Source: CALMKX01 sp036274895 | Lineage (GTDB): Bacteria; Acidobacteriota; Thermoanaerobaculia; Multivoradales; SZUA-115 | Length of the DNA stretch: 64,000 nucleotides | Assembly: GCA_036274895.1 (NCBI GenBank) | Contig: DASUEU010000069.1 | Span: forward strand, 192,644-256,643 | Reading direction: 5' to 3' | Shown: positions 25,596 to 34,602 of the stretch, in pieces | How the letters are laid out: each line of letters opens with the position of its first letter | Position numbering within the stretch: position 1 is the stretch's first letter | Notes under the pieces: model-generated | Database searches by the model: none | Seen by the model: the letters and a program-made list of their open reading frames with translations, nothing else | What the model was told of the DNA's origin: nothing | Translations under genes and position numbers: made by a program

Positions 25596-27880
25596 GCGGC
25601 CTCCTCCAGTCGTCTCCAGACTTCTAGGAAGCGATGGTAGACACGGGCAGGGACATCCCGGCCTGCTGCTTCGAATTCGTGCAAGGCCGCCAGAAGCTCA
25701 CGGTCGGCGTCGGAGCGCTCGCCCTCCGCCAGGGAGGTAAGGCGGCGCGCCTTCTCCTGCGCCACAGGGAGGATCGAAGTGCGGGTGAATTCCAATTGCT
25801 TCTCCAGGTCGTCGGCTCGTTGCCGCAAGGCCGCCCAGACGGCATAGAGGTCTGCGACGGCTTGCCACCAGTCCCGAAATGCTTCCCGGGTCGGCGCCGC
25901 GGGGGCGAGCGGCGGGGTGGGGGGCAGTCTGCCGTCATCTCCCAGCCGGTCGGTCAGCTTCCGGCACTCGTGGTAGACACTGCCGAGAGAGGGATGTTTA
26001 GGGCTTGCCAGCACCTTCCGGAGCTCAACGGCATCGATCGGAAGAAGCGGGGCATACGAGCGTGCGGCTTGCTGCGAGCCTTCGATCAGGTCGATCAGGA
26101 GCTGGGCGCGCCGAGCGTCCCCTGCCAGGTCGCCCGACGCCCCCATCCCCAGCTCCCCGGCCATTGCCGGCCATCGCCGAGCCTCCTCCCTTCCTCGCCG
26201 CAGGAGCCGGTGCAGCAAGCTCCAGCGCGCCGGGCTCGGCAGGACGGTCGCCTCCAGGCAGGACAGGATCTCGTCCCGCTCTCGGGAAGAGGGCTCCCAG
26301 TCGCTATGGCGGCGCGCCTCCTCCACCAGGCTGGCCAGGCGCTTGCCGTCCGGCTCGGAACCGGTCTCCGTCGTTTTGGGCGGGAGGGTGAGCTTCCGTG
26401 CCCTCTCCAGCAGCAGGGCGAGGTCCGGAAGGTCCAGCAGGTCCGGCGCGGAGCGCGCCAGCCACCCGCCGCACTCGCAGAAGGTCAGCGCGTCGTCGAT
26501 GCCGGTCCTCCAGGACCGTGACCGTCTTTGCCCCTCGAGCCATTCCTGGTACTTCTGGCGATGGATGGGAGGCTCCGCACGGCTTGTCTCGATCCGCTGC
26601 CGCAGGCTCGCCAGACGGCCATCGAGGTCCGCTGGCCGCCAGCCGGTCTGAGGGAAGGGCTCGATCTCCTGCAGGAGCGCCTCGATCTCCCGTCCTTCGT
26701 CGCAGTCCGGCCGGATCTCGGCGGCGAGGCGTTGCAGGGCGATGCGATGGCCGATGAGCTCGCGGGCGCGGACGAGCGCCCCTGTCGCTGTCGCGCCGGC
26801 CCACGCGGTGATCGCTTCCAGGTCGGGATGGCCAGCGTTGGCGGTGAGCCAGAGCCGCTCGTCGGGTCCGGCGGCGGTTTCGAGCAGGGGCAGGAGACGC
26901 GGGAACAGGTGCCGGACCAGGCCGGCGAGGCTCGCCTCGCGCGCCAGGGAGGAGACGTCGGTCCAGGCCTCCGGCCCGACCGCAAGGCGGCAGGCCCGCA
27001 GGACCAGGAGACGGTTCAGGCCCCGAATGTTCTCGATCCTGATCTGGTCGGCAGGCACCCCGGCCGCAGCCGCCTCGTGGAAAACCGCATCGAGCAGCGC
27101 TTGAGTACGCGCCGGCCACGCCTGGCCGGTAGCTCCACCGCTGCCGGTCTCGCGCCGAGCCACGAACCACTCGTGGGAATCGGGGGCGGGCCTTCCCCGC
27201 TCATCGAGCTCGTAGACGGTGGTGCAGTCGAGCAGCCGGCGCCGGCCGCTCGCAATCCCCAAGACCACGACGAGCCCCGCGAAGCTCTCGGGGATCGGGA
27301 CGAGCCCTCCGGACCGGTCGAGCTCCACCTGGCGGATGCGCCGGAACCGGTCATGTCCCTCCTGCACCAGGGCCACGCCTTCCAGCCGCTCCAGGCGATC
27401 CAACCGTTCCAAGGGTGTGCCGGGCTGGGGCCTGAGACGCACCCCCGACCTTCTGCCGCCCATATAGCGGAACCTGAAAGGGATCCACGGCTCGCCGGGT
27501 GGCCGGGAGATGCGCACCGTGGCGCCGGCGGCGCCGGCGGCATCAAATGGGGTCAGCTCCAGGGCGTCACAGGGTGGCAGGTCCGCCCAGCGCAGCTCCG
27601 TGCGGTCCTTGGACAGCCACGAGACCGGCTCGTCGGAGAACAGGGGAAAGCCTTGCTCCACGCATAGTTCCAGACGGAGCCGGCAGAAGGCACCCCAGGT
27701 CCAGTGGACGCCGGCCGGCCCCGCCGCTGTCGCCAGGAGGCGGTGGCCGGCCTCACCGGCAGCCAGCACAAGCGGCTCGACGACCAGATGGTCGAGGCCG
27801 AGATGCTCCATCTCCCGGCTCAGGAGGTGCGGGCGCCACTCCAGGATCTCTCCCGCGACGCTCTGATCGATCCAGGTCAA
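25592..27880 (-). CDS. Large GTPase-system partner protein (TTG start)
   Basis: A 762-residue protein read from a TTG at 27880, which has GGAGG eight bases upstream; the frame has no good ATG near its beginning. It starts LTWIDQSVAGEILEWRPHLL. The N-terminal ~250 residues are mixed alpha/beta with Arg-rich strands. The C-terminal half is mostly helical (HEAT-like), with a small CECGGW patch near the middle. No enzymatic motif is recognised. It lies between the GAP1-like gene and GTPase 1 and overlaps the latter by ATGA, so it is probably a stoichiometric partner of the GTPase. It resembles GAP1-type C-terminal proteins only by context. Confidence 0.6.
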   Translation of the reverse strand: MTWIDQSVAGEILEWRPHLLSREMEHLGLDHLVVEPLVLAAGEAGHRLLATAAGPAGVHWTWGAFCRLRLELCVEQGFPLFSDEPVSWLSKDRTELRWADLPPCDALELTPFDAAGAAGATVRISRPPGEPWIPFRFRYMGGRRSGVRLRPQPGTPLERLDRLERLEGVALVQEGHDRFRRIRQVELDRSGGLVPIPESFAGLVVVLGIASGRRRLLDCTTVYELDERGRPAPDSHEWFVARRETGSGGATGQAWPARTQALLDAVFHEAAAAGVPADQIRIENIRGLNRLLVLRACRLAVGPEAWTDVSSLAREASLAGLVRHLFPRLLPLLETAAGPDERLWLTANAGHPDLEAITAWAGATATGALVRARELIGHRIALQRLAAEIRPDCDEGREIEALLQEIEPFPQTGWRPADLDGRLASLRQRIETSRAEPPIHRQKYQEWLEGQRRSRSWRTGIDDALTFCECGGWLARSAPDLLDLPDLALLLERARKLTLPPKTTETGSEPDGKRLASLVEEARRHSDWEPSSRERDEILSCLEATVLPSPARWSLLHRLLRRGREEARRWPAMAGELGMGASGDLAGDARRAQLLIDLIEGSQQAARSYAPLLPIDAVELRKVLASPKHPSLGSVYHECRKLTDRLGDDGRLPPTPPLAPAAPTREAFRDWWQAVADLYAVWAALRQRADDLEKQLEFTRTSILPVAQEKARRLTSLAEGERSDADRELLAALHEFEAAGRDVPARVYHRFLEVWRRLEEAA

Positions 27881-27888
27881 ACTCGCAT

Positions 27889-27893
27889 CCTCC
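27889..27893 (-). promoter_or_regulatory. Shine-Dalgarno for the TTG start at 27880
   Basis: GGAGG on the minus strand lies eight bases before the TTG codon and just upstream of any in-frame ATG. It makes the TTG the best start for the 762-residue protein. Confidence 0.55.
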
Positions 27894-27897
27894 GCCC

Positions 27898-30800
27898 CTA
27901 GACCGTCGGCTCCTCGCGGCGCATCACCAGGTCGATGACCTGCTCGACACAATCGAAGAGCTGGATCTTTTCGATCAGCTCGTAGAACCAGGGGGCGACC
28001 AGGATCTCGTGGCCGGCTACCTGGACCGGCGTGCTGGTGTGCGGCGAGAACCGCAGAATGGGGGACCTGCGGAGCAGGCGGCGGGGGGGAGGAACGTCTC
28101 CCCGTCGCTTCAGGAGGATCTCTACCTGGCTCCGTTCCAGCCGCTGCTCGCGCAGAATCGGCGCAATTACCGCCCCGGCGACCTTGAGGGCGGCGACAAG
28201 AGCGTTGTTGGGATCTCTCTGCAGGAGCTTCTCGTAGGGAGCGAGATAGGCAAGGGCCAGTTTCACCCGCCGGGAGACCAGCGTGCCGAGGTTGCTATCG
28301 CCATTGGCCGCGGCGTAAGCATCGAGAGCCTCCTGCAGGCTGCCCTGGAGCGCATGAGGGAGGTGCTTGAATGCGGCCCAGAGGGGAGTCCGAGTGAATT
28401 CGTCCCGCCAGAGCTTGTGCTTCTGGGAATAGGCGACCTCCTGGAAATTCCAGCTCGCGACCTGGAAGAGGGCCTTTCTGTCGTCGGGAATCCTCTTGCT
28501 CTGCAGGTGCCGCTGGAGATCCTGGCGGTAACGGATGAGGCGCGATAGTTGCTCGACGCTGGGCTGGAGGTCTGCCCAGGGCGCGCACTCGAGGAGGAAA
28601 AGCATCTGCCAGCCATGGGCCGCGTCGGCCCAGAGGTCGGTCCAGGGGATCCCCTCATCCCGCGCCATGGCACTGAGCGCGGCGACGAGCTCCCCGGTCT
28701 CCTTCGGCGGGCGCTGCGGAACCTGGTGCTGCATCAGGCGCGTGCACAGCCTTACCGCTTCGGCACCAGGCGGGACGTTCGGCGGCAGATTCCGGCAGAA
28801 GCCCCACAGCAGCGCAGCGGTTCGGGCGAGGAGCTCCTCGGAGATCTTCTTCTGTTGCGCGCGCGTTTCGTGGAAAGCGCGGATCATGATCTCCAGCCTG
28901 TCGCCGTCCAGCTCGATCTCGCGCGGCGGCTCGATGGCGGGCACGGTCCGCGAAGGGAGCCAGCGGCCCAGGCCGACGAGGTGCTCGTCGGGCCAGTGCC
29001 GTGCAATGCGCTTCCAGGGCTCGAGCGTTAACCTGTACGACGGGGCGAAGGTTCTCCACCGATGCAGGGCCACGGCGGCCACGGCGGGCTCCAGAGAAGG
29101 CGGCACACCTCCTCCCTCGATCTCCTGGGCGAGCCGCTCCAGTGCCCCGGCGGGCAGCTCCGCGGATGGACCCTGAAACAGAATCGAGAGCAGCGGGCTT
29201 GGCGTCGCGAAAGGGCCGGCCGCGCGCAGCCAAGGGATGAGCCTCTCCCGGTGGGCGGCCAAACCCAGCTCCTGCTGCTGCCAGAGGCGGGACAGCCCGC
29301 TCTGGCAGCGCTCCAGGTCGCGCGGCTCGAGCTGCCGCAGCCGCACGAGCCCGTCCGCTCCGGGGGTCTCCTCCGACAGGAGATAGACGAAGACCGTCGC
29401 CAGCGGGTCTCGGCTGAGCGCGTCCAGACTCTCCAGCGCGGGGACGGCTTCCGGAACCCCCGAGGTGCCCAGGAGGACGGCAAGACCGGCGGCCCGGCGG
29501 GTTGCCCAGCGGAAGTAGGGCTCGGGGTTCTCGGCGCGGGTAAGGATCTCCTGGTGATAGGGCAGGGAGGCGAGCCCTATGTCGAGGCTCTTCTCGAGGG
29601 CGCTCTCCAGCCAGGTCTGGATATCCGGCGGCAGGTTCGATAGCGCTGCGGGATCTCCGTCCGCGAGGCTCTGTAAGACCCCAGGAAGGTCGCGCAACGC
29701 CAGGCCTTGGAGGAAGTGGGCACGGGCGGCGGTTCGCGGACACGGGGAGAGACGGGCAGCCATCGCGGGCTCCTCCAGGAGGGAGGTCCAGAGGATCCTG
29801 TCCCCCTTGTTCCGCAAGTCGGGGTCTGCCATGGCCTGGAGCCCCACCGTCAGGACCCGCTGCTTGGCGTCGGGAAAGAAGTACTTCGCGGTGGAAAGGG
29901 CGAGCCCCTCCGGCGCGGCGGCCTGGCCGTCCCGGAGCCAGGCCCCGAGTAGCTGCAGGCGGGCGTGATCGAGACAACGCAAACCGGCCCGCCGGAGCTT
30001 CTCCCGACACCAGGTCGATCCCAAGTCTTCGAGCGGCGGGCCCGCCGGAGCTGGGCCGCTGACTTCATAGTCGAACCCCTCCAGAAAGCCCAGATGGGGG
30101 GCCGGAGGCGCCAGCGACGGCCGTCCGTCGGCCGTCCAGGAAAACGCCTCCCGCAGGTACATCAACCCAGGGATCAGGTGCGCCCGGTTGAAAGGGACGA
30201 GGTTCGGCTCGCCCCGTCCCCGTCCCGGTAGCTCCTCGATCATCCTCTCGGGAGGAGTCCAACGCCTCTCCCGAGGATCGAAGACCCCAACGGTGGGGGA
30301 GAACTGGGTCGAGGTCGAGAGGCTCAACCGTTGGGTCTGTTCAGGGTGCACCTCCCAGCCCGCGGACAACAGCGGCCGCAAGGGTCCGGGCAGCAGGTAC
30401 CAGAGCGCCGCAGCCCAGAGGAAGAACGTCTCCTCCTCCAGCGCCGTGATGCCCACGGGTACGCCCGACATGACGAACACCAGGGCCTGCTCGAGGAAGC
30501 GCCCGACCCTGTCGTCCACCTCCGGCGGGCCGGCCGGAGGTGACGACAGGGCGCGGACAGGAGCTCTCGTCTCGGCCGGCGTGACACCTCGCAGCGGCTC
30601 CAGGCTCAGGGCTCGGAAGCATGCCAGGGGATCCGGCGGCGCTGCGGGGACGCAGAGATAGCGGCCCAGCCAGTAGCGGCGTCCGGCGCCGTCCTCGCCG
30701 CTCTCCGGGCGGCGGCGGAGACGGTAGGCGAGGGTCAGGACCCGGTCCCCGGCCCGGACGCCGCGCAGGACCGTGCCATGTGGCGAGCGCGCCAGCATCT

Positions 30801-31044
30801 CCGACCCGATGCCGGCGATCCAGGGACGGCAGAGTTTCTCGACGGCCGGCGGGAAGCTCCGAGAGCGGATCAGCGGATAGGCTTCGACCCCGGGCAGGAT
30901 CGGGCCGTTCGGCGAGACGCAGAGCTTGCCGTACTCGAGGCGCTCGAAGGAGAAGAGCGCTACTGTGGCAGGCCACGGCACTGCGGCGGGAGCGGGACCC
31001 TCCGTGCCGACTCCCAGGCCATCGATCTCGGGCGCCGCGGCCAT
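27898..31044 (-). CDS. GAP1-like GTPase-associated protein
   Basis: A 1048-residue protein. The N-terminal ~290 residues have the pattern of the GTPase-associated protein 1 N-terminal domain: LFSFERLEYGKLCVSPNG, then YWLGRYLCVPAA, and the block ETFFLWAAALWYLLPGPLRP followed by RLSLSTSTQFSPTVGVFD. The middle and C-terminal regions are helical (HEAT/TPR-like solenoid), ending in a beta-containing tail. No P-loop or protease residues are visible. In known systems GAP1 couples a GTPase to an effector; here it lies between the membrane protein gene (6-bp gap) and the TTG-started partner. I am fairly confident of the GAP1 link, less so of the exact subtype. Confidence 0.7.
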   Translation of the reverse strand: MAAAPEIDGLGVGTEGPAPAAVPWPATVALFSFERLEYGKLCVSPNGPILPGVEAYPLIRSRSFPPAVEKLCRPWIAGIGSEMLARSPHGTVLRGVRAGDRVLTLAYRLRRRPESGEDGAGRRYWLGRYLCVPAAPPDPLACFRALSLEPLRGVTPAETRAPVRALSSPPAGPPEVDDRVGRFLEQALVFVMSGVPVGITALEEETFFLWAAALWYLLPGPLRPLLSAGWEVHPEQTQRLSLSTSTQFSPTVGVFDPRERRWTPPERMIEELPGRGRGEPNLVPFNRAHLIPGLMYLREAFSWTADGRPSLAPPAPHLGFLEGFDYEVSGPAPAGPPLEDLGSTWCREKLRRAGLRCLDHARLQLLGAWLRDGQAAAPEGLALSTAKYFFPDAKQRVLTVGLQAMADPDLRNKGDRILWTSLLEEPAMAARLSPCPRTAARAHFLQGLALRDLPGVLQSLADGDPAALSNLPPDIQTWLESALEKSLDIGLASLPYHQEILTRAENPEPYFRWATRRAAGLAVLLGTSGVPEAVPALESLDALSRDPLATVFVYLLSEETPGADGLVRLRQLEPRDLERCQSGLSRLWQQQELGLAAHRERLIPWLRAAGPFATPSPLLSILFQGPSAELPAGALERLAQEIEGGGVPPSLEPAVAAVALHRWRTFAPSYRLTLEPWKRIARHWPDEHLVGLGRWLPSRTVPAIEPPREIELDGDRLEIMIRAFHETRAQQKKISEELLARTAALLWGFCRNLPPNVPPGAEAVRLCTRLMQHQVPQRPPKETGELVAALSAMARDEGIPWTDLWADAAHGWQMLFLLECAPWADLQPSVEQLSRLIRYRQDLQRHLQSKRIPDDRKALFQVASWNFQEVAYSQKHKLWRDEFTRTPLWAAFKHLPHALQGSLQEALDAYAAANGDSNLGTLVSRRVKLALAYLAPYEKLLQRDPNNALVAALKVAGAVIAPILREQRLERSQVEILLKRRGDVPPPRRLLRRSPILRFSPHTSTPVQVAGHEILVAPWFYELIEKIQLFDCVEQVIDLVMRREEPTV

Positions 31045-31050
31045 CTGCTC

Positions 31051-32712
31051 CTAGCTCCTCCGCCCGAGCCCGCTGTCCTCGCCGCGATCACTCCAGACCT
31101 GCTGGCCGCGGGCGAGCACAACCTCGATAGCTGCCGGGTTCCCGGCCCGTGCCTGGGCCAGGGTCGAGTAATAGGCCCGCAGCTCGCTGGCCATGAGGAT
31201 CTTGAAGGCGACGGTGAGCAGGGGTATGACGAGCGCCATGATGAAGGCCACCCGGTAGATGGCTTGGAAGATGCCCGCTTTCTGCTTCATCCGCGCCTGC
31301 GCCTCTGCGAGCGCCGGAGAGCTCGGCCCTTTGAAATCGCTGACGCCGAAGAGCTTTGCTGCGCGCTCCCGTTTGTCTTGGGTGGTCGCCGGCCACAGCG
31401 GCGGCCGGGCGTTGCGCAGGTCGTCCAAGACGATGAGCCGCTCGGAGAAGTCCGCCGGCCGCGGTTGGAGAGAGCAACTCGTCACCGGATCGACCTCCCC
31501 GGGGCGGGCGTTCTGGACGAACCGCATCCAATCCTGGATGCCCTCGAGCAGCGTCTGGTTGCGCCGGGTCTCTTCTTGGTTCTCCGCGCGTTCGGCTGCC
31601 ACCAGTGAGTCGAGCTTTCCGGTCTGGACCGTCAGAATTTCCTGAATCGTCTTGAGCCTTGCATTGGTGGCTCTGAGGTTGTCTTCTACACCTGTCAGGT
31701 TGGCCTGAGCGGTCGCCTTGCGCCGACGTGCGGCTTCGAGGTTCCGGGCAGCTCCGCTCACTTCGGCCTCGCTGGCCGTGTCCGAGCTTCTGCGCTGCCT
31801 CTGGGCAGCAGCGAGAGCATCGCGCCAGTAGCTCTCCCTTTCCGTCGCGAGGGAGAGTTCTCTCTGCGCATCCGTCTTTTTGCTCTCGAGCTCGAGAACC
31901 TCCTGATATGCGTCGGAATGTTGCTTCTCGGTGCCCTGAAGCGCTTCGAACTCACGCGAGCCTGAGATCTCGTTCCGGATCTCCTCCTCACTTTTCCCCT
32001 GGGCCTTGGTCTGGCGGTCCTCGAAGTTGCCGACTTGCCGAACTGCCTCGGCAAGGACGTTCTCCTCGTAAAGGCGGTTTTCGATGGCGCCGCCGAAGAC
32101 GAGCAGCTCGATGGGTTGGGCGGTGGCCGCCGCCGAGCCGAGGATGACCACCAGGCGGATGGCATAGGCGATGGAGATCCTCCAGCGCTCCTCCGAGGCG
32201 TCGGCGGTGACGAAGCTCTTCTCGAACAAGAAGACCGCAGCGGCGAATATGCCCCCGAGCAGCATCGCTAGGATCGTGCGTGGGCCGACTGTCCACTGGG
32301 CGGAGTGGACGAGCACGTTGAACAGCATCGACCAGGCCAGCAGCTCGAAGGTCAGGACGACCGCCAGGAGCAGGGCCGCTGAGCCCATCTCCCGGGCGGC
32401 CCGGCGATTCAGGAGATGATCTCCCCAGACGTCGAGGCCCATCCAGCGGGCGAGCCGCAGCAGCGCGCCCCGCTCTACCTCCTGCTGGCTCTGGAACACC
32501 AACCGGATGCGATGGGGAGCCTGGGAGGCGGCCTGCGGCTCGGGCTGGAGGTCCGGCGCCACCGGAGATTCCCGGCCGTCAGGCCCCAGCCCCTCCTGAG
32601 GCTCCTCCGATGGCGTCCAGCGCCAATCCTCCATTTCGGGGGGAGGCAGCAAAGGGGGGCCGACGGGCCCGGTGGCCGGGAGGGGAGGGGAGGGCGTCAT
32701 CGGTGTGGTCAT
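31051..32712 (-). CDS. Polytopic coiled-coil membrane protein (DUF4407-like)
   Basis: A 553-residue protein starting at ATG 32712. After a ~90-residue Pro-rich cytoplasmic tail, three closely spaced hydrophobic segments occur (ALLLAVVLTFELLAWSMLF; ILAMLLGGIFAAAVFLF; IRLVVILGSAAATAQP). A ~200-residue coiled coil follows, then one more segment (VAFIMALVIPLLTVAFKILM) near the C-terminus. This layout matches DUF4407-type membrane proteins. The family has no established biochemical function; similar proteins accompany signalling and conflict operons. It would place the GTPase complex at the membrane. It starts 16 bp after the GTPase 2 stop. Confidence 0.75.
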   Translation of the reverse strand: MTTPMTPSPPLPATGPVGPPLLPPPEMEDWRWTPSEEPQEGLGPDGRESPVAPDLQPEPQAASQAPHRIRLVFQSQQEVERGALLRLARWMGLDVWGDHLLNRRAAREMGSAALLLAVVLTFELLAWSMLFNVLVHSAQWTVGPRTILAMLLGGIFAAAVFLFEKSFVTADASEERWRISIAYAIRLVVILGSAAATAQPIELLVFGGAIENRLYEENVLAEAVRQVGNFEDRQTKAQGKSEEEIRNEISGSREFEALQGTEKQHSDAYQEVLELESKKTDAQRELSLATERESYWRDALAAAQRQRRSSDTASEAEVSGAARNLEAARRRKATAQANLTGVEDNLRATNARLKTIQEILTVQTGKLDSLVAAERAENQEETRRNQTLLEGIQDWMRFVQNARPGEVDPVTSCSLQPRPADFSERLIVLDDLRNARPPLWPATTQDKRERAAKLFGVSDFKGPSSPALAEAQARMKQKAGIFQAIYRVAFIMALVIPLLTVAFKILMASELRAYYSTLAQARAGNPAAIEVVLARGQQVWSDRGEDSGLGRRS

Positions 32713-32728
32713 CGCAAGCCTCGTGCGC

Positions 32729-34006
32729 TCAGGTCTCGGCCTGGAAGAAGTGATGGGGGACGTCGAACACCCGGTTGCGCAGACGGCTCTGGAGCGTCCG
32801 CGGATCCACCCTCTGGACCGGCTGGCGAGCAATGCCGGTCACCATGAAGAGCAGGGCCTCGCGCACGCCGAACGGCCGCCAGTTGAGGAACCGCCGGGAA
32901 CGGCTCTGGCTGCTGAGCCCCACCGGGTTGTCCGCTTCCATGAAGGGGCGGCCGGTAAACGGGTTGAACCCCCAGGCGCTGGTCAGGCCCACGGCGAGCT
33001 CAGCGTCGGGCTCCAGCGCGTTGGCGATGCGCAGCAGGTTGCTCTCGTCGAGCAGCTCGCAAGCCAGCTGCACCGGTCCGAGGCGGGAGGCGAGCTGGGC
33101 GGGCGTGGGTGGCTCGAAATCCCGTGGCGCGTCCTCGGGCCAGTCCACTGCCGCGTCAACGAGCTGGTCGACCTTGGTGAACAGCAACAGGAAGCGGCGG
33201 GTCGGGATACGTGTCTCTTGCTTTGGCGCGGGGAGTGCCCGAGCCAGGCGCAGGGCCTTTAGCATCCGGTAGCCCAGTGGCTCCACGAGGTCCGGCTGGT
33301 AGCGCCTGCCCAGGTTCGCCAGGATGTTGCGCATATAGCGGGAGACCAGGTCGGGTTTGGGATCGGTGGCATCGACGCACAGCACGAGGGTGCTGGCCAG
33401 GCGGCCATCGTCGATGAGCTGCCGCTCCCAGACTGCGAGGTACTGTTGGAAGCGCTCCTCGTCCTGCTCGGCGGGAAACAGGGCGCCACCCGGCCCGTCG
33501 TGGAACGCGAGATGGGCGACGTGCTGCCGTGCCGGTCGCCAGAAGGTTTTCGCCTCGGTGGCGGTGATGGAGGCCCCGTAGCGGGCGGTCCTGTCCGTGG
33601 GCGCGATCTCGTAGTCCTCCTCCAGGACCGTCCGGCTGGAGATCTCGGCCAGATCCCGGGTCCCCTGGCCGCCGATGAACTCAAGACGAAAAGGATCGTC
33701 CGGATCGAACGGACTCGAGCATGCCTGGTCGAAGGAGTGGATCAGCGTGGTCTTGCCCGCCTGGGAAGGTCCCATGAGCACGCAGCGGGTAGTTTTGGGG
33801 GCGAGCGGACCCGAGGTGCGGGCGGTCTCGGCCTCAGAGTCGACCTGCTCGTCCCGCTCGGTGGTGACCTCCTCACCGCTCTCCTGTGCCGTGTCCTCCG
33901 GGCTGCCCGGCCGGGGCCGGGCAGGCTGGTGGTCGGGAATACCAGGCCTGCCGTCAGGCCAGCTCCAGGAGTCCTCGTCGGGAGGGGGCTGAGATTCCGA
34001 GCTCAT
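32729..34006 (-). CDS. GTPase 2 (DO-GTPase2-like)
   Basis: A 425-residue protein and first gene of the 14-gene leftward operon. An acidic, Pro-rich N-terminal tail (about 70 residues) precedes the P-loop GPSQAGKT (79-86). The switch II-like FHDGPGG and the specificity motif FTKVD follow, all typical of TRAFAC GTPases. An extended C-terminal domain contains SAWGFNPFTGRPF and helical segments. The start (ATG 34006) is supported by GGAG about ten bases upstream. Longer in-frame starts reach into the 264-bp upstream gap and are not supported by a ribosome-binding site. It probably works with GTPase 1 and the GAP1-like protein. Confidence 0.8.
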   Translation of the reverse strand: MSSESQPPPDEDSWSWPDGRPGIPDHQPARPRPGSPEDTAQESGEEVTTERDEQVDSEAETARTSGPLAPKTTRCVLMGPSQAGKTTLIHSFDQACSSPFDPDDPFRLEFIGGQGTRDLAEISSRTVLEEDYEIAPTDRTARYGASITATEAKTFWRPARQHVAHLAFHDGPGGALFPAEQDEERFQQYLAVWERQLIDDGRLASTLVLCVDATDPKPDLVSRYMRNILANLGRRYQPDLVEPLGYRMLKALRLARALPAPKQETRIPTRRFLLLFTKVDQLVDAAVDWPEDAPRDFEPPTPAQLASRLGPVQLACELLDESNLLRIANALEPDAELAVGLTSAWGFNPFTGRPFMEADNPVGLSSQSRSRRFLNWRPFGVREALLFMVTGIARQPVQRVDPRTLQSRLRNRVFDVPHHFFQAET

Positions 34007-34270
34007 AGAAGATCTTCTCCATCGGGCGCAAGGAATGACCGCGAGGGGGCCACAGCCCCGTGTATCAATAGAGAAACCATCAGCGCCGGAATGTTGAGCG
34101 GATCTCGGAAACGCGGCAGGCCCGTGCCCACCCCACCCTCCACCGACACACCCTTGCTCTGCTTGCCTCTCATCGACTCTCAGCTCTCTCGCCCTCGACA
34201 CTAAACTCCGAGATGCGACTGTCTCAACTATGTTGGTACAGAGGGATCGGGCTCGACTCCTCGCACACAC
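34007..34270. other. Intergenic leader of the 14-gene operon
   Basis: This 264-bp gap lies upstream of GTPase 2 and downstream of the small membrane protein, both leftward. It contains a small perfect hairpin (GGGGC at 34046-34050, GCCCC at 34055-34059, loop of four) and, on the minus strand, TTGAGA followed 17-18 bases later by TTAGTGT. These could be a promoter region, but the -10 is poor. No T-rich terminator is seen. Confidence 0.35.
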
Positions 34271-34591
34271 TCATCTCATCCGCCGCAGGTGCAGCACGAA
34301 GTGGAGGATGCCACCGCCGGCGACGCTGTATAGCAGTGCAAACGGTAGTAGTGCGATCCCAGCAATGATCCGGAGCAGCCAAGGGCTTGAAGGGCGTCCG
34401 ATTCGTTGCAGGAAGCGCGTCGCAGGCCCATAGATGCCACGCCAGAATGGAGGGAGCGCCCAAGAGAGCGACCACCACTGATATCCGTTGAGCAGAGAGA
34501 CGGGAGTGCTCTGACCTTGATTCAGCGAAGGCAGCATCGCCCCTGCCACAAAGACCGCCAGCGACAGATAGAGCTTGAGCTTGGCGTCCAT
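34271..34591 (-). CDS. Small membrane protein
   Basis: A 106-residue protein beginning MDAKLKLYLSLAVFVAGAML. Three hydrophobic segments are visible: the N-terminus, a Trp-rich central stretch (WWSLSWALPPFWRGIYG) and a longer C-terminal one (WLLRIIAGIALLPFALLYSV). It ends in a basic HLRRMR tail. It starts 11 bp after the stop of the next membrane protein gene. No family is recognised. It may be the membrane partner of the CHAT-TPR protein encoded two genes upstream. Confidence 0.7.
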   Translation of the reverse strand: MDAKLKLYLSLAVFVAGAMLPSLNQGQSTPVSLLNGYQWWSLSWALPPFWRGIYGPATRFLQRIGRPSSPWLLRIIAGIALLPFALLYSVAGGGILHFVLHLRRMR

Positions 34592-34602
34592 GTCAGGCTG
34601 TC

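Noticed and set aside
34046..34059. Short GGGGC/GCCCC hairpin as terminator
   Set aside because: Its stem is only five bases and it lacks a T-run, so I noted it only in the intergenic entry.
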